Source: Planktothrix sp. FACHB-1365 (lineage in GTDB: Bacteria > Cyanobacteriota > Cyanobacteriia > Cyanobacteriales > Microcoleaceae). From it: DNA of 64,000 nucleotides. The notes under the pieces were generated by a model. It was not told the origin of the DNA and did not search any database. It worked only from the letters and a program-made list of their open reading frames with translations. Where the stretch lies: contig NZ_JACJSC010000007.1 of NCBI RefSeq assembly GCF_014697575.1, positions 62,001 through 126,000 on the forward strand. The letters run 5' to 3'. Position numbers and translations under genes: made by a program. Of the stretch, positions 63,557 through 64,000 are shown piece by piece; the stretch's first letter is position 1; the number at the start of each line of letters is the position of its first letter.

Positions 63557-64000
63557 GTGCAACTAGATTTGAACCAGCTTCGTGAACTGCTGGCTGATCT
63601 CGATAAAACCAATATTTCAGAGCTAACGCTCAAAAGCGCAGATTTTGAACTGACTGTTCGCAAAGAAATTTCGCTCAGTTCTGGGACTCTGCCTTCCGTT
63701 GAGACGCTGTTAACGGATGCAGGAGTTAGTTCACAGTTGGTTTCGTCTCCGGTGGTTCCCACTGTTGTTGATTCCGTTGGGAAAACTTCCCCTGCATCCA
63801 GCCCCACTGTATCACTACCTCCCCCTGCTTCGACTGAATCTAAGTGGGTTGAAATTACGTCCCCAATGGTGGGAACGTTCTATCGTTCTCCCGCCCCCGA
63901 TGAACCGCCTTTTGTGGAAACCGGAGATCGGATTTCGACGGGTCAGACCGTTTGTATTATTGAAGCGATGAAGTTGATGAACGAAATAGAAGCGGAATTT
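63557..64000 (+). CDS. accB: Biotin carboxyl carrier protein of acetyl-CoA carboxylase, cut by window edge
   Basis: 148 codons seen, from a GTG start with GGGGAG upstream. The N-terminal helix [18 protein letters not shown] is followed by a Pro/Ser-rich linker and the biotinyl domain: [20 protein letters not shown] and [11 protein letters not shown], with the biotin-accepting Lys in the EAMKLM motif. Carries CO2 between the AccC and AccAD steps of fatty-acid synthesis. The C-terminus lies beyond the window. Confidence 0.95.
   Translation, partial: MQLDLNQLRELLADLDKTNISELTLKSADFELTVRKEISLSSGTLPSVETLLTDAGVSSQLVSSPVVPTVVDSVGKTSPASSPTVSLPPPASTESKWVEITSPMVGTFYRSPAPDEPPFVETGDRISTGQTVCIIEAMKLMNEIEAEF

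Overview
The window is chromosomal DNA of a filamentous, probably non-heterocystous cyanobacterium of the Planktothrix/Microcoleaceae type. The evidence is low G+C, scattered HIP1 octamers (GCGATCGC), ftrV, DUF3288, efp-accB linkage, xisH/xisI, a patX-type gene ending in HRGSGR, many GAF/PAS/AAA signalling proteins, and heptanucleotide tandem repeats in intergenic DNA. The genus is inferred from gene content only.

Layout. 1-6.1 kb: a PAS/GAF histidine kinase cut by the left edge, a BON lipoprotein, a three-repeat stress protein and a DoxX-like protein. 6.2-8.5 kb: uvsE (UV-damage endonuclease) split by a TnpB-only IS200/IS605-type element; both joints can be read to the base. 8.7-14.7 kb: ppk2, a baeRF-like protein and treS-maltokinase. 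14.8-18.7 kb: GTPase / small protein / VWA cluster, an Rpn-like nuclease and a VMAP-type HTH protein. 18.9-33.2 kb: treY and treZ bracket a RiPP-tailoring-like cluster (PqqD-type RRE protein with a leader-like tail, HPr-kinase-like kinase, three nucleotidyltransferases, three family-2 glycosyltransferases, SDR, SMP-30) that carries truncation and duplication scars. 33.2-40.1 kb: mostly housekeeping (EamA permease, sppA, aroH, secF, secD, pdhB) with many intergenic repeats. 40.2-46.1 kb: an accessory zone with a papain-fold toxin/immunity pair, four toxin-antitoxin loci of which three have broken toxins, a Ser/Thr kinase-WD40 protein, xisI and a frameshifted xisH. 46.2-54.4 kb: a DUF4189 protein, histidine kinase, tldD, two small secreted peptides (patX and a diverged copy), DUF3288, ftrV, YdcF and an HD protein. 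54.8-60.3 kb: a two-gene HTH-TIR-ATPase / ATPase-GAF4 operon. 60.4-64 kb: two small membrane proteins, a CYP38-like cyclophilin, efp and accB (cut by the right edge).

How the genes work together. TreS-Mak, TreY and TreZ link glycogen, maltose and trehalose, with PPK2 nearby for polyphosphate-driven nucleotide phosphorylation. Sec, SppA and TldD serve export and proteolysis. The most unusual content is the TIR-ATPase/GAF operon, the RRE-kinase-nucleotidyltransferase cluster, the patX pair, the TnpB insertion in uvsE and the toxin-antitoxin graveyard. I found no CRISPR array, rRNA or tRNA gene by eye.
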